The notes under the pieces are model-generated. The model saw only the letters and a program-made list of their open reading frames with translations, was not told the origin of the DNA and did no database searches. A program made the translations under genes and the position numbers. Source: Didymella arachidicola (Eukaryota > Ascomycota > Dothideomycetes > Pleosporales > Didymellaceae). From it: a stretch of DNA of 64,000 nt. The DNA is taken from contig CM049993.1 in assembly GCA_016630955.3 (NCBI GenBank), forward strand, positions 1,302,001 to 1,366,000. Reading direction: 5' to 3'. Positions 40,264 to 51,908 of this stretch are shown here, one piece after another (the first letter of the stretch is position 1; each line of letters opens with the position of its first letter).

Positions 40264-41077
40264 AGTCGACACGATGGAGTTTGTTGTGATGACGAAAGCC
40301 CCAAAGATGGGCTATGAAGAAAGAGAAGGCCTACAGCCTTTGCAGCTCCTTTGTTACCTCTTACACCCACATGTGTATACACCTCTCTGCCGCTCTGACC
40401 TCTGTACGAGATATCCCATCCATCTTAAATATTCGCGCGAGCGGTGACTAGTTGCTTTTCCCCCTGGCGTTTCGTTGCTTTTGGCGTTTTGTGTTTGAAA
40501 GGGCTCGAACAGGGCTCTTGGTGGGTGGCCTTCTGCTTCAGGGTTTTTAATGCTCGGAGTAGCAAGGCATGTTTTGATGGTATGGTATGAATCGGAAAGG
40601 CGTACCGCGCCTGGTGCATAGCATGGCACGGGCCTGCTGGGAGTTGTGAGGCCTGGACAGGCATCAATGTACGTTAGTCGTTGTGGCGACAGGGACGAGG
40701 ATGGGTGGTTGTTTGCAGATGGTAGTTGAGGAAATGTATACCCATTCACATTCACCTTGCAGTGTCAGTATTGCGGTTTGATGTGATTTGAGCTGTGGAT
40801 TCTGTGCTTTGACTGTCTAGACTATCTCTCGTATGTTCGCGAGTAGAGACTCGTGTGATCTTTTTGGCATGTCAGGCCTGTTGATTGCATGTATTGTATA
40901 TATACTACTACATCGAGCCGGATGCTCATCGCTTGTACCCGGCTGCAGCGCTGACTGCGGTTCTCTTTGCTTTTTGGCGGTGTTGTTATGCTCGCTATGC
41001 TCGTCTTCCACCATTCCGTCCCCTCCCATGATGCAGCGATACTTGACCGCTACGCTTCCGATACAATACGAGATATC
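40264..41077. other. Intergenic between convergent genes
   Basis: About 0.8 kb between the cyclin stop and the YIF1 stop. It likely holds both 3' untranslated regions. Nothing else seen. Confidence 0.5.
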
Positions 41078-42202
41078 CTACACCTTACTCAACCACAGCA
41101 TAAACCCGGCCTGGACCAAATAACTATACACAAACAAAAACTGCGTCCGCCTCCCTCTCTGCGCCTTCGCCACCGTAAAACCCCCGGCGCCCGCAAAATC
41201 CCCCCTCGCGCCCTGATCAGGAAGCAGCACGTACCGCAGACTCCGCAGCAGGAAAAACGCATTCGCGCTGAAGAAGTACGCGAACAGCGCCCAGCTGAGC
41301 CAGTACCCCCCGAGCCCGATGCTAGCGAGGAAATGGGAGAGGAGCAGCGAGACGATGACGTGCACGAATTTATACCCGCTGTACGCGACGAGGTCGAGGA
41401 GCTGGCTCGATGAGGTTATCGACAAGAGGTAGGTGCCTGTTTTTATAACGAGGACTTCGGCGGTCATGACCGCGATGGCGACGCTGGCTGTGTAGCCCAG
41501 GAGTTCGGGGTGGAACGCCCCCCGGAGGCCCGCGAGCAGGGTGGATAAGAGGATGTAGGTTACGAGCGCCATGGTGGGGATGTACATGTCTGGCGAGTTT
41601 GGGTCTTCGCGGGGGGGCAGGTAGAGGGTTGTGGCTGCCGAGGCGGCGGTGGAGTGGTGCTGTTGGCGCGACCAGGGCTTGTGCCACCAGGGGAAGAGGA
41701 TTATGCGTAGTTTGGCCAGGACGTACGAGTTGGAGACGTTGAAGTAGTGTTTTAGGGCGCCGACGGAGACGTATTTGCCGATCTGGAAGGTTAGGGATTG
41801 GTGTTTAGGGGGCTTGTGTGGGGGGTGCGACTCACATGCTGGTCTACGTACTGCTGGCCCGCGTTGAAGGCCGTCTGGCCCATCTGCAGACCCAGCTGGG
41901 CCGAGGGGTCGTTGATGAAGCCCCCAAAGGCTGGGTGCTGGCCGAAGCCGCCGCCCTGGGAGCCGTAGCCATAGCCGGTTTGTGGTTGCGAGGGCGGTTG
42001 GGGGGGCGGCGGGGAGCGCAGCTGGGGGACTGTCGAGACGTGCTGCGGGATGGGGTGGTGGACTGGAAGCAGTTAGGCACGGTTGGTGAGGTCGGGCTGC
42101 TGAGTGTGGTTCGTTCACAGCACAGGCAGTGGGCAGGCACGCAGGGGACGTACGCGGTGGTGAGTGCGCGGGCGGCTGTTGGGGGTAGCCGGAGCGCTGC
42201 AT
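41078..42202 (-). CDS. YIF1: YIF1, Golgi membrane protein (Hrf1 family)
   Basis: Three exons (42154-42202, 41836-42062, 41078-41782), 326 aa, all phases consistent. The cytosolic N-terminus is rich in Gln, Pro and Gly (MQRSGYPQQPPA, QTGYGYGSQGGG). The conserved Yif1 core follows: GQQYVDQHIGKYVSVGALKHYF and ILFPWWHKPW. Then come about five membrane helices in the C-terminal half (VTYILLSTLLAGL, LLDLVAYSGYKFVHVIVSLL). Yif1 works with Yip1 and Rab-type Ypt GTPases in ER-to-Golgi vesicle fusion. It shares a 253-bp divergent region with SRP101. Confidence 0.93.
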   Translation of the reverse strand: MQRSGYPQQPPAHSPPRTSPACLPTACAVNEPHSAARPHQPCLTASSPPPHPAARLDSPPAALPAAPPTALATTNRLWLRLPGRRLRPAPSLWGLHQRPLGPAGSADGPDGLQRGPAVRRPACESHPPHKPPKHQSLTFQIGKYVSVGALKHYFNVSNSYVLAKLRIILFPWWHKPWSRQQHHSTAASAATTLYLPPREDPNSPDMYIPTMALVTYILLSTLLAGLRGAFHPELLGYTASVAIAVMTAEVLVIKTGTYLLSITSSSQLLDLVAYSGYKFVHVIVSLLLSHFLASIGLGGYWLSWALFAYFFSANAFFLLRSLRYVLLPDQGARGDFAGAGGFTVAKAQRGRRTQFLFVYSYLVQAGFMLWLSKV

Positions 42203-42455
42203 GCTGCCGTTGTGTGGCTTCACAGGTGGGCGAGCAGGGCGTGCGGGGTGCTGTCGGTGCAAAGGAGCGTGGGCGGAGTGGGCTGCGGTGGAGGGCTGGT
42301 ATCAATTGTCGTTGTCTGCCTCCGCTCGCTCCTCCGACTCGGACCATCTGGCCACAGCCGCGCGAGCTCCGTCATTGGTGCCGCCGCGCGACGAGGGACC
42401 GACACCAGCGCCCGCGCCCGTCCCACGACGCCGCCCACCACCCGCAACAACCGCC
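42203..42455. promoter_or_regulatory. Divergent promoter of YIF1 and SRP101
   Basis: 253 bp between two start codons of secretory-pathway genes. GC-rich, no TATA box seen. Confidence 0.45.
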
Positions 42456-44442
42456 ATGCTCGACACGTTCGAGATCGTCACCGCGTCGGGCGTCGTGCTC
42501 TGGTCGCGCACCTACGTCCCCGTCGGCGCCAGCGTCATCAACAGCCTGATCCGCGACGTCTTCATCGAGGAGCGCACCCTGCCGCCGGCCGACGACAGCG
42601 GGTCCAAGCCCGCGTACAAGAAGGAGGGCTACACGGTCAAGTGGACGCAGGCGAAAGAGCTCGGCCTCGTCTTTGTCGCCGTCTACCAGAGCCTCGTGCA
42701 CCTGACGTGGATCGACCGCCTGCTCGACAATGTGCGCGCCCTCTTCGTCGGCCTGTACGGCGAGCAGCTGCGGACGGAGCTCAGCAGCGTCGTCAACTGC
42801 GACAAGTTCGGGCCCTACTTCGACCGCCAGATGCAGGAGCTCGAGGGCCAGAGCGACTCGAGTGCCCCGGGCCTGAAGATGGCCACCCCGGACTCGAGCA
42901 TCGCCGACGACGACAGCGCTGAGGAGACCGCCGCCGCCGCCGCCGCCGCCGCCGCCCTGCAGAAGCCTCCGCAACGCGCCCTGTTCGACACGAGCGCCGA
43001 CTCGACCCCCGTCCAGACCCCCGACACCTCGCGCCCGACCACCCCCGCGAGCCACATCCTGGCAGCAAAGGCCAGGCCCGCCGGCGCACGGCTGTCGCGC
43101 AGAGACAGGAAGAAGGCCTCGGGGAGTCCTGCGCCCGCGTCCTCGGGCGACGAGGCGTCCGCGAAGCGCAAGGGCAAGAGCGCCAAGAAGAACCGCACCT
43201 GGGGCGAGCTGGGCGCAGAGGAAGACGACGGCGACATGGTCCTCGACTACTCGCAGTCCGACCTGCGCGACGGCGCCCCGGAGCCCGCCCCCGAGCAGCT
43301 CGACGAGATCCACCAGGACACGTGGGGCCGCAAGACGAAGCAGGGCGAGTTTGTGCTCAAGGACCTCGACGAGGAGATGGACGCCATCATCCAGGCGCAG
43401 AACGCAAAAAAGGACAAAACAGCCACCGCCGCAGCCAGCGGCCTCGTCGGCTCCAGCTTGGGCGCAATAGGCGGCTACTTCAGAAACGTCGTCGGCGGCA
43501 AGACGCTGACCAGGGAAGACCTCGCCAAGTCCCTCAAGGCCATGGAAGAGCATCTCCTCCGCAAGAACGTCGCCCGCGAAGCCGCCGTGCGCCTGTGCGA
43601 CTCGGTCGAGCGCGATCTTGTCGGCATGAAGACGCCCAGCTTCACCAGTGCGTCTATTTTCCACTTGCTCTGTTTACCACTAACACCTCCCAGCCATCGA
43701 ATCCACCCTCCGCACCTCCATGGAAAAAGCATTAACCCGCATCCTCACACCCACCTCCTCCCTCGACCTCCTCCGCGAAATCACCACCACCAACACCGCC
43801 CGCGCGCGCCCCTACGTCCTCTCCATCGTCGGCGTCAACGGCGTCGGCAAATCCACAAACCTCTCCAAAATAGCCTTCTTCCTCCTCCAAAACCACCACC
43901 GCGTCCTCATCGCCGCCGCAGACACCTTCCGCTCCGGCGCCGTCGAACAACTCCGCGTCCACGTCCGCAACCTGCACGAACTCTCAAAGCGCGAGGGCGG
44001 GTCTGTCGCCCTCTTCGAAAAGGGCTACGGCAAAGACGCAGCCAACATAGCCGCTGACGCCGTCGCGCACGCAGAAAAGGAAGGGTACAACGTCGTCCTC
44101 ATCGACACCGCGGGCCGACGACACAACGACGCGCGCCTCATGTCCAGCCTCGAGAAATTCGGCAAACTCGCGAACCCGGACAAAATCCTCATGGTGGGCG
44201 AGGCGCTCGTGGGGACCGATTCCGTGGCGCAGGCGCGCAGCTTCAATGCGAGTTTTGGGCCCGGGAGGAAGCTGGATGGGTTTATTATCAGCAAGACGGA
44301 TACCGTGGGGGATATGGTGGGGACGCTGGTTAGCATGGTGCATGCGACGGGGATTCCGGTTGTGTTTTTGGGGACGGGGCAGCATTACAGCGATCTGAGG
44401 AGTTTGAATGTGGGGGTGATTACGAGGTTGCTTATGGAGTAG
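42456..44442 (+). CDS. SRP101: SRP receptor alpha subunit (SRP101, docking protein)
   Basis: Two exons (42456-43647, 43694-44442) and a 46-nt intron, 646 aa. The N-terminal longin-like SRX domain (MLDTFEIVTASGVVLWSRTY) binds the beta subunit. A charged linker with an alanine run (GCC repeats near 42930) follows. The C-terminal NG GTPase has the G1 loop GVNGVGKSTN near residue 443, DTAGR near 534 and SKTD near 596. It docks ribosome-SRP complexes at the ER. GC content is clearly higher than in the neighbours, mostly through C-ending codons. Confidence 0.95.
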
Positions 44443-44650
44443 GATTATTGAGGTTGTGTAAGATGGATGGGCGATGGGGCTTTCAGCCATCCGAGTACTG
44501 ACTGAAAAGAGTTCTTCACTGTAATAATTTACTCTTCTTGCCAACGGGTCACTCGTTGTAAGATTCCACCATCATAAATAAAAAGTTGTTAATCACCATG
44601 TCAGCATAGCCCTACACTCCCCATCCATCCCCCATCCATCCATCACCACC

Positions 44651-46724
44651 CTACCCAACAGCCCCCACCATCCTCCCCTCCACCCCCCTCTCAAACTCCA
44701 CAACCACCTCCCCAAACTGCTCAATCCCCTCCTGCGCCCCGGGGACCCCAATCAGCACAATCCCCCTCGGCACCACCACACCCTCCACCTGGAAGCACCC
44801 AAACGCCACCACCTTGCTGAGCCGGGGACAGCAGCGAAAAACCCCCGCAACGATCTGCGTGTCCACCACGGGGCAAAACGACAAATTGACCTCGCGGAGA
44901 TGGGGGTACTGCTTCGCGCCGTCAAACACATCGGTGAAAGTAGCGTGGGAAATGTGCCGGCAGGATGAGACGTCGAGGTACTCGACGCAAGATCCCGAGT
45001 GGGACATGAGCGCTTGGAAGCCGGCAGATGCAAGGCCGATGGGGTGGTCCGCCGGGCCGTCGGGGTTGGTGTTGTCCATGTCGCGGAGGGAGTTGAGGTC
45101 GATGTAGCGTAGGGGCGGGTTGGACCAGTCAGTGAAGAGGGCGGCGTAGCCTGCGTCTGTGGACTCGTTGTTTTCGGTGAAGCGGAGTTTGGTGAGGTGG
45201 CGGCATGTGTTGTGGATGGCGGCAAGGATGGCGTCGGATGGGTCGGTGTCGGTGTCGAGGACGTGTTCGAGACATAGTGTGCGTAGGTGTGCGCCGACGG
45301 AGGTGATCATGTTGACGATCTTGTCGCGGGGGATCTGTTCGTACATTCGTAGGGTTAAGTGCTCGAGCTGCGACAGGCGGGCGATTGCGTCGATGCTGTC
45401 GACGCCGAGCTTCTTGCAGCGCTCGAGCTTGAGACGCTCGATGTTGGGGCAGAATGTGGAGAGAGCGTCGACGGCCTGGTCGTCGAAAGCCGCATCGAGC
45501 CACTCGAGCTTCAATGCCTTGAGATCCTGACCGCGCGCGATGAACAGCTCGATCCACTTGTCGTTCGAGACTAGGTTGGCGCCTAGCAGCTGTATCTCGG
45601 CCAGCGACTTGGCCTTCTCCACCAGATAATCAATGTTGCTATCCTTGAATTGACAGCAGTTGCGGAGAGACAGTTTCTTTACAGTTGGGCAGACTGCGAA
45701 GATCTGGTCGTAGTCCTCCGTCTCAAGCAGCGCTGCTTCATGAATGGCCACCGAGTGCATGTCCGGTTGGAGGAACAGCTTCATGGTAGTCGAGTTCATG
45801 GCGCGCTTCTTCGAGAAGATCTCACTGATCTTGTTCATGATGTTCTCCGGCATTTCACCCAGCTCATCGATATCTTCAGAGTGCTTCGCAAGCTTCTCGA
45901 TGCACAGCTGTTGCAGTGACTTCGGTCCTCGCGCGGTAAGTCCGTCCAGACGATTGCTCTCAAGCTTCCTGCGACCCTTGCGGACCACTGGAGCCTTCTT
46001 TGCCTTCTCCTGTGCCTTCACATCCTTCTTCAACTCCTTACCGCATGGCGTGCAGAGCAGTCCACCTTCAGGACCGGCCTGACTGTACGGTGTGACCGTG
46101 AACCGCTTATCGCAGAGCTCGCAGTGCTCCAGCTGACCAGGCAGTTTCTTCGCCTTTTTGTACATGTCCATGAAGTCCTCTTCTGACTCGTCGTCGGCGC
46201 CCTTCTTCTTTTTCTTGGAGCTCTTCTTCTTGGCCTCCTTGCCCTTCTTGATCTTCGCAATGGCCTCGTCCTGATTGCGTTTGCGCTTGCGAGTCCGCTC
46301 AGCAGCCATTGCAGAAGACTCTGCCTGCAGGTCTTCCTCAACCTCCTCGCCGGCATTTGAGGGTCCTTCACCGTTGTCGCCGGCTGCCGCGGCATCTTGC
46401 TCGGCTTGTTGCACGCGGTCACGATACGAATCGCGAATCTCTTGAGCAGAGATGTTGTTGGCCTTAAGCACGTCAGTCAAAGGCTCAGAGGGGTTACCAA
46501 AGTCTGTTCCGGCGAGGTGGTATTGGTGAGAGCTCGACTCTTGAATGGAAAGAACTAAATAGTTATGAAAATCTTGGTATGTAATGCAGCTGAATATCAC
46601 CTACAGCAAGGAAATCAGTCAAAGCTGAGTGTGGCCCTCGAATGCCGCTGCCTCTTGGTCGTCGTCCTGCCCTGGTGCCATCGATTAGCCTTATTCGCCA
46701 CAAGATAGCAGGTCAGTCTCACAT
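44651..46724 (-). CDS. RAD7: RAD7, nucleotide excision repair leucine-rich-repeat protein
   Basis: Three exons (46723-46724, 46605-46671, 44651-46462), 626 aa. The first exon supplies only A and T of the ATG, and G comes after a 51-nt intron. The joins give MAGRRPRG, then GIRGPHSALTDFLAANNISAQ, the conserved Rad7 start. A Lys-rich segment and a CxxC...CxxC zinc motif (CELC, CTPC) come next. About twelve leucine-rich repeats fill residues 230-600. Rad7 acts with Rad16 in damage recognition in silent chromatin and is also part of a ubiquitin ligase. The open frame without splicing has no conserved start. Confidence 0.9.
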
Positions 46725-47228
46725 TGCGAATATTGTCTTGCTCACTACCTTGATAGTCGTAAAGAAAACAAATGAGTGTCGAGCGTAAAAGAAAGGCGGT
46801 TGAAGGCCAGGAAGCGCGGCAGTGGTCGGTGAGTGGGGACGAAGTGTTGCCGGGAAAGGCGCGTCGGAGGCGCATCGCGATGTCACGTGGTGGCAATCGC
46901 CACACTTATAGTGGCCTAGACAGCTCCTTTAATCCTTCACGGTGAAAATTACATGACCAATCAACACATGCATCGCAATAATCCCAATTGGGAATCAGAG
47001 TTGCTATTTTTGGAATAACCTCGAAAGTGAACTGAAACCCCAAAACGCCTTGTGTACTTCCCTGTTGCCTTCTCAGCAGCTAGTAGCTGCCAGCTACATT
47101 GCCTGCACTCATATCGAATGTGACGGCAGGCTAACTCTGCTTTCCCGAAATTCTCAAAGCGCCTAAATGATGCCAGTATAGTCCCGACGCTCCATAGATT
47201 CTGCAATAACTCCCCGCTGCCCGCTGCC
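46725..47228. other. RAD7 upstream region
   Basis: 504 bp between the RAD7 start and the stop of the Stc1-domain gene, both on the minus strand. No further feature seen. Confidence 0.5.
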
Positions 47229-48366
47229 CTAAATCTCGCCATCACTGTCGTCGTCCTCCTCGTCCATGTCCGAGTTCTCATCGCCCGAGAAGTTAACATC
47301 TTCTTGCAGCTGAGGCGGAGGCTTCCGTGCAATGTTAGCTCGACTTGCTTCAAGTCACTGGGCAGCTGCGATTACGTACGTAGGCCTTGACCTTGGCGAA
47401 GCCATTCCTCATCTCAATCTGGTCCCTCGCAGACTGAGACCGCTCGGCGATGCTTGAGTCGAAAGAGTGCACGGAGCCGGAGACAGACTGGTTGCTTGGT
47501 CTTCCGTAGCCGGTGGTGATAGTGCTGCGAGTGCTAGGCGCGGTCTGAGTGCCCGTGTGCCACGACTTCGTACCCGCAACCTCACTCCATGAGCCTGGTT
47601 TGTTGTCGCTTGCAAGCTTGTACGAGAATTCGGAGTCGATGAGCGTGTTAGACACCTCATTACTGACGGACATGGCTTGCTGGAAGTGGTCGGACAGATT
47701 GATGCCGCCCCCTTCTTGCTGACGGCGCCCTCCTTCAGTGGACGTGGTTTCTGTCCAGTCGCCCTGTGACAGTCAGCGAAACAGATGGGATAGATCAAGA
47801 TAGGACTTACGTTGCTTGACTCAGTGCGGGTAGACCAATACTCTGGGGTACGACCGTTCGAGCTCCCGGTGTTGAAGAATGCTTTGCCAGGCACGTCATA
47901 ATCATCTTCGTGCTGCTCAACTGCCTCTCGCGCGAGTTGTGCTTCTGTGCAGGCATAGCATTGCTAGTGATTGTTAGCAATAGCCAGCAGGACCACGATT
48001 GTATGCGTACAGCATCCTCAGGCTTGCGGCGCTGCGACTTCGCAAACTCCTCAAGACCCTTGGTCTTATAACAGTGGCTGCACTCAATTTCGACAAGTTG
48101 GCCACCGGTGCACTTGAAGCACCTGGGGTTGGTGGTGATTCTGCCCTGCCTTGAGATCTGCCAGCGTGCGTCCGTCTTCTGCTTCTCGCTATAGTTGGCC
48201 GCGTTCAAGTTCTTCATGCACATGTTGCACTTGAGCTTGGGAGGGAGTGCGACGCCCCGGAGCCTGCTATCTGTCAGTGATCTGACATATGACTGTGAAG
48301 GTAGCCATGCCGCTCAATCTCATCGGGGTTGTAGGCGTGGACCTGTCTGCGGTTTCGGCTGCCCAT
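47229..48366 (-). CDS. Stc1-domain protein (LIM-like zinc finger)
   Basis: Five exons (48311-48366, 48011-48263, 47811-47963, 47380-47763, 47229-47321), 312 aa. Four CxxC pairs (CNMC, CFKC, CSHC, CYAC) form the Stc1 fold, with the hallmark CTGGQLVEIECSHCYKTKGL. The rest is Ser/Thr-rich and ends in an acidic tail (DMDEEDDDSDGE). In fission yeast Stc1 links RNAi to the H3K9 methyltransferase complex. Role in filamentous ascomycetes is less clear. The first intron fits frame and family only as GC-AG. The others are GT-AG. Confidence 0.82.
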
Positions 48367-49140
48367 GTTTGCGGTGATGGGTGTCAGTATCGAGATGTGG
48401 TATACTGTGGTGTGTGGGGTGAGAGGAACGAGAAAGCTGTACGAGTCGAGTGGCACTTTATACCATCGAGACAGGGGATCAAGTGAGAGAGACGTTGAAG
48501 ACAGATTTACGGGTTGCAGTGTTTGGATAGGTCCAGGCAGGAGCAGCCCTTACGCGCTAAGACCTGATAGGGTAGACATGAAGACTACGAGAGAACAGAG
48601 AAACGCTTGGGACGTCGACTTATGAAAAGTAGATTGGACCAGGTTGTATCATAAGATAATTACAAGCCATACTTATGCCAACCAGGTGCTCAGCTTCAAA
48701 GTGACCTACCCGTATAACAAAAGCGCCGGCACATAACTCCAGACCTAGTAATGCCAGTAAAGCTAGAGTTAGCCACCGTAGCCATCCAGTTTAACAACTG
48801 TCAGTGGGCTACTATCTCGAGCTTGTCCCTGGATTGAGAATGCCTTGAATGGACGACACATAGATTTACCAATATTCGATAACGGCACGGGAAGCAGCCT
48901 TCAACTACCATCACCTAGGACGAGGTTTGACGGAATCAATGCTTGGGCAGAGATGGTCGAGGTGAAGACGTCGACCCTGGTCGATAGGCTAATCGCTATC
49001 TTAGCGTGGGCCGCCAAAAATGTGTGGGAGTGGATCCATTTCGAGGTGTCCCGCACTTCGAAGCGCAACATTTCTGACGCACCGCAGCAAAAGTGGCGTC
49101 GTCGATTCCCTTCAGATTCAAGGCGGGCGGCAGCAGCAAC
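48367..49140. other. Divergent upstream region, Stc1-domain gene and TSR1
   Basis: 774 bp. No gene or RNA seen. Confidence 0.5.
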
Positions 49141-51709
49141 ATGGCTCCCTCAGTTGCAGACAACCACCACCATCGCAGCACCACGAAGCAGCACAAGAAG
49201 GGCTTCAAGTCTCGCCATGCCACCAAAAGTGCGCTGAAGGAGATCAGCAAGGGTATGGAAGTCTGCACATGTGAGCCAACGAGTGCGCTGACAATTTTTA
49301 AGGCAAAGTCGAGGCCGTAGGATTCGAACGAGGCAGTCGCAAAACGCCCCACCAGCAGGTCATGTCGAAATTCGACCGCCGCAACCGTTCGAAGCAGATG
49401 CGCATCAACAAGGACAATGAGCACGCCAAACAGACCAACGTTTTCGCCGGACGGGACAGCGCACCGCGCGTTGTTGCCATTATTCCCCTCTGCTCGGACA
49501 TCTCCTCTGCCTCGGCAGTGCGCAGCTTGAACTCGGCGCTGGACATCGAGCAGGACGTTCCTGAGGCAGGATGGGTGCGCACAGATGTGGACCGCTTTAA
49601 GCAGAAGGTCCAGTACCTGGTTGTCAAGAGAGACCTGCTGGCCTCACTCGATGCTTGCAGAGTCGCGGACTTTGTGGTCTTCGTGCTTTCGGCCGAAGAG
49701 GAGGTTGACGAGGAGGGCGAACTTATATTGAAGTCGGTCGAGAGCCAGGGTCTCACAAACGCCTTCACAGTCGTGCAAGCGCTGGACAAGGTCGAGCCCG
49801 CAAAACGTAGGCCGCAGGTTGTTGGCTCGCTAAAGTCATACATCACACATTGGCTGCCCACCACCGAGCGCGTATACTCCCTCGACAACCGACAAGAATC
49901 CTCGAACCTCGTACGATCGATCTGCACAATCACAACCAAGGGGGTGAGATGGAGGGATCAGAGGAGCTATATGTTTATTGAGGACATTGCATGGCCCGGT
50001 GGCAAGTCAGCCGTCAGCGAGGACGGCACCGGTGAGGTTGTCCTGACCGGTGTTGTCCGCGGTTTGGGATTGAAGGCCGACAGGTTGGTCCAGGTTGGCG
50101 ACTGGGGTGATTTTCAAGTCGAGAAGATTGTTGCAGCCCCCCTGGAGCAGCGCAAGAAGAAGGACGGTGACATGATGGTGGATGCGGAGGAGGACCCTGT
50201 CTTGGAGCGCCCGACGGAGGATCAGGACGACCTCGCTGATCTCGCACCCGAGGAGACACTTATGGACGATGTCACACAATACGCTGCTTCGATCGCGCCG
50301 ACTGAGCGCAAAGGAGTGCTGCTCGATGACCACCACTACTTCTCTGACGAAGAGGATGAGGAGGCGCGACCGAAGCCAAAGAGGTTACCGAAGGGTACTA
50401 GTAAATACCAGGCTGCGTGGTACCTTGACGATTTCTCTGACTCTGACTCCGACCTCGAGGACTTCGAAATGGAGGATGTTGAGGAGGGTCAGAGCGCTCC
50501 TGCTCACCCTGCTGACGGCGAGGAGGGCATGGACCTGGACGGAAAGGCGATGACCGAGGGCGGACCTTCAGAGTACCCTCAGTCTGAGATGTTCCTGGAT
50601 CCTTCACCGGAGGACGAAGCAGACCAGATCGAGGCTTACCGAAAGTCGAGGAAGACCGAGGAGGAGCAGGATCTAGAGTTCCCTGACGAGATTGAGCTGC
50701 ATCCCAATCAGGATGCGCGCGAGCGTCTTATGAAGTACCGCGGTCTCAAGAGCTTGAAACAGAGTGTGTGGGAGACAGAAGAAGACCGACCGTACGAGCC
50801 AGAGGAGTGGCACCGACTTCTCGAGATCTCAGACTACAAGCGTACAGCTACAAAGTTCATGCGTGAAGCATGGGCTGGAGGCGTCAGGCCTGGCACCAGG
50901 GTCAGCGTCCACATCCATGGCGTACCACTTCAGTTCCAGCAGTCACAGTCGCGGCCTGTTGCTATGTTCTCTCTGCTAAGACACGAACACAAGCGCACGG
51001 CCTGCAATTATAGCATCCTGCTTAGCACTGACCATGGCATGACGATCAAGTCCAAGACCGAGATGATCGTACAGTGCGGTGCGCGCCGCATGGTCATCAA
51101 CCCCGTAAGTCGCTTTACCTGCTCATAAACAACGACATATGCTAACGAGTCTAGCTCTTCTCCCAAGCAGGCAACACTCCTAACAACGTCCACAAGTTCG
51201 ACCGCTACATTTACCCCGGGCAAAACGCCATCGCAACTTTCATGGGTCCGCTGACGTGGGGCAATGTACCGCTTCTCTACTTCCAGCGCACAACCTCTCC
51301 CTCCACCCCAGACTCGCCATCCTCTTCTGGCCTCCAGCTCATCGGCACAGGTACTTCGCTGCCGCCTTCTATGAACCGCGTCATTGCGAAGCGCGTTGTG
51401 CTTACAGGCCATCCTTACAAGATCAACAAGCGCGTCGTCACAGTGCGCTACATGTTCTTCAACGACTCGGACGTCAGGTGGTTCAAGAGCTTGCCACTGT
51501 GGACCAGGAGAGGCAGGAGTGGTTTTATCAAGGAGAGCTTGGGTACGCATGGATATTTCAAGGCGACTTTCGATGGGAAGATCAACCCTATGGACGCCGT
51601 GGCCGTCAGTCTGTACAAGAGGGTCTGGCCCCGCCCGGCGAGAGCTTGGAGTGCGGAAGATGCAAGCGCGGCGCCAGAGAGCGAGGAGGCGCCAATGTTG
51701 GTTGAGTAA
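49141..51709 (+). CDS. TSR1: TSR1, 40S ribosome biogenesis GTPase-like factor
   Basis: Three exons (49141-49252, 49303-51104, 51155-51709), 822 aa. The basic N-terminus (HHHRSTTKQHKKGFKSRHATK) is followed by a GTPase-like domain without a usable P-loop, the AARP2CN region, an acidic central segment and the conserved C-terminal domain (NNVHKFDRYIYPGQNAIATF). Tsr1 sits on late pre-40S particles and blocks early translation-factor binding. Convergent with UTP7, with 199 bp between stops; both serve small-subunit assembly. Confidence 0.94.
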
Positions 51710-51908
51710 GAGATGTGCATGATTATGACTGCATGATGGGTAGATACCTAGGTAGACAAAATGGGCAGGCGTTCTTGTTGCACACGGATACTCACTCACA
51801 TCCACCAAATCGATCTCCATCTTCCATTGACACTTTCTAGTCCGCCCAACAGGGTATATGCACCTCCAACGCCCGTAAATGCTATGTATGCTTTTGTCCA
51901 TCTCCAAC

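Noticed and set aside
42372..43664. 430-codon ORF antisense to SRP101
   Set aside because: A shadow of the GC-rich, C-ending codon usage of SRP101 on the other strand. No independent motif.
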